This document shows positions 35,737 through 36,344 of a stretch of DNA of 36,344 nucleotides, one piece after another (positions within the stretch are counted from its first letter, which is position 1; each line of letters begins with the position of its first letter). The translations under genes were made by a program, and so were the position numbers. Under the pieces are notes generated by a model. That model had not been told where the DNA came from. It worked only from the letters and a program-made list of their open reading frames with translations, and did not search any database. This DNA comes from Hyphomicrobiaceae bacterium (GTDB taxonomy: Bacteria; Pseudomonadota; Alphaproteobacteria; Rhizobiales; Hyphomicrobiaceae). The stretch spans positions 1-36,344 of the forward strand of contig JAJFHI010000174.1 of the NCBI GenBank assembly GCA_021775715.1, in the 5' to 3' direction.

Positions 35737-35832
35737 ATGCGGGAGACCGCACTGAGCGCGCGGTATGGGGTGGCTCTTGAGGCCACCCTCCAGGCCACAG
35801 AATTTTTGACCAACGAAAGGCCGATCAGATGA
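35737..35832 (+). CDS. Possible small protein (31 aa) coupled to the Ser-Ala repeat gene
   Basis: The frame is open from 35686 to TGA 35830-35832, which overlaps the next ATG as ATGA. The part before the first ATG (35737) also looks like protein (SAAEWRTKLALQSERV), followed by MRETALSARYGVALEATLQA and TEFLTNERPIR. The residues NERP come from the leader repeat itself. No good ribosome site is seen. Either a real small gene with a non-ATG start, or a remnant of a longer one. Confidence 0.3.
   Translation: MRETALSARYGVALEATLQATEFLTNERPIR
35768..35788 (+). promoter_or_regulatory. Hairpin upstream of the Ser-Ala repeat gene
   Basis: GGGTGGC, loop TCTTGAG, GCCACCC: a 7-bp stem ending 23 bases before the next leader repeat. 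A short T-run (35803-35807) comes 14 bases later, too far for a good intrinsic terminator. Confidence 0.45.
35812..35822 (+). promoter_or_regulatory. Start-associated sequence
   Basis: Exact AACGAAAGGCC, six bases before ATG 35829. Confidence 0.7.
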
Positions 35833-36344
35833 CCCCACAACAACGCGAGGCTCGCATCAATCGGGCGAAGGCACACGCCGCCGCAGATCGTCTGCGGTCT
35901 GGATTTTACTCAGACGACATCTGCCACTCCATTGGCTGCTCTGTCGGCTGTGATGCGATTGATATTGCAGGATGGCAGGAGACCTACAAAAACCCACACG
36001 CAATTGTGGCTGCGCACGACGGCACTCCTGAATGGCTGGAGCATTTGCGGGATAGAATATTTGAGGGTCTCCCTTCACATCGGCGCGCTTGGTGGCACGT
36101 CTCACTGGCTGAGGCTCTGCCAGCCGATGTCGATTTGCAGCCTGCTTATCATCTCATCTGCATACGACTTCTGGAGCGGCAGCTTTCGCGCAGGACAGAG
36201 TGGGATAATACGGCATACGGTGATCAAGTGGCGGCTGCTCTTGAAAAGGTGATCGCGCATCATCGTGACCCAAGCGAGAGCGCCGCCGAGAGCGCCAGGA
36301 GCGCCGCCTGGAGCGCCGAGAGCGCCGCCTGGAGCGCCGCCGAG
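35829..36344 (+). CDS. 5' part of Ser-Ala repeat protein spanning the circular junction
   Basis: ATG 35829 follows an exact leader repeat. Residues 1-148 form a unique domain: MTPQQREARINRAKAHAAAD, two Cys (DDICHSIGCSVGCDA), GWQETYKNPHAIVAAHDGTP, RAWWHVSLAEALPADVDLQP and helical LERQLSRRTEWDNTAYGDQV. From residue 149 (HRDPSESAAESARSAAWSAE) the Ser-Ala repeats begin and continue in frame at base 55 of the window, to a stop at 274-276. A unique N-terminal domain with a helical Ser-Ala repeat tail is known from uncharacterised phage proteins. The unique part lacks enzyme motifs. Confidence 0.8.
   Translation, partial: MTPQQREARINRAKAHAAADRLRSGFYSDDICHSIGCSVGCDAIDIAGWQETYKNPHAIVAAHDGTPEWLEHLRDRIFEGLPSHRRAWWHVSLAEALPADVDLQPAYHLICIRLLERQLSRRTEWDNTAYGDQVAAALEKVIAHHRDPSESAAESARSAAWSAESAAWSAAE
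36274..36344 (+). repeat. Coding Ser-Ala tandem repeat (right part) and terminal repeat
   Basis: The AGCGCC-based tandem repeat of the gene starting at 35829 runs to the end of the window; its last 54 bases (36291-36344) equal bases 1-54 in the same codon phase. Confidence 0.85.

Overview
This 36.3 kb window looks like the complete genome of a small double-stranded DNA podophage of an alphaproteobacterium, probably of the Hyphomicrobiales (Rhizobiales). The first and last 54 bases (1-54 and 36291-36344) are identical, and one reading frame runs off the right end and continues in frame from the left end, so the molecule is circular or circularly permuted at about 36,290 bp. The host assignment is inferred from a phage-borne GcrA-like DNA-binding protein (GcrA is an alphaproteobacterial cell-cycle regulator), depletion of the CcrM methylation site GANTC in a hand count of the first 7.2 kb, and general resemblance of several proteins to rhizobial prophage proteins.

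Layout. Minus strand 22915 to 814 is the late operon, read right to left: small membrane protein, AT-hook protein, TerS, a TerL divided between two overlapping frames, portal, scaffold, N4-gp56-type major capsid protein, a possible decoration protein, adaptor, P22 gp10-like tail hub, two small virion-associated proteins, four or five putative DNA-ejection proteins, repeat-containing tail fibre, glycine-rich adhesin, fibre-assembly-like protein, coiled-coil protein, then lysis (endolysin with C-terminal membrane segments, nested spanins, holin-like protein, 27-residue membrane peptide). No tape measure, sheath or tube gene is seen, which with the P22-like head and connector set indicates a podovirus.

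Minus strand 26564 to 23117 is a replication operon: membrane coiled-coil protein, a lambda-O-like initiator whose gene contains six iterons (likely origin), a helicase-loader-like protein, a winged-helix protein and a DUF6456-like protein. It ends at an intrinsic terminator at 23006-23041. Diverging from it on the plus strand (26759-31476) are an XRE-type regulator, a long structured leader (27102-27292), small membrane proteins, a coiled-coil protein, a RecT-like annealing protein, a GcrA-like protein, a membrane protein and an HNH endonuclease.

A second divergent pair starts near 34.05 kb. The minus operon (34032-31496) begins with a resolvase-fold protein that lacks the catalytic serine and the usual arginines, followed by eight small genes with strong GGAG ribosome sites. 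The plus operon (34156 through the junction to 793) holds small genes, most preceded by a repeated start-associated sequence, A-A-C-G-A-A-A-G-G-C-C, about 6 nt before ATG, several with hairpins or palindromes upstream. This resembles the start-associated sequences of cluster K mycobacteriophages and is the most unusual feature here.

No tyrosine or large serine integrase, tRNA or CRISPR array was seen. The repressor-like genes suggest a temperate ancestry or plasmid-like maintenance, but lifestyle is unresolved.
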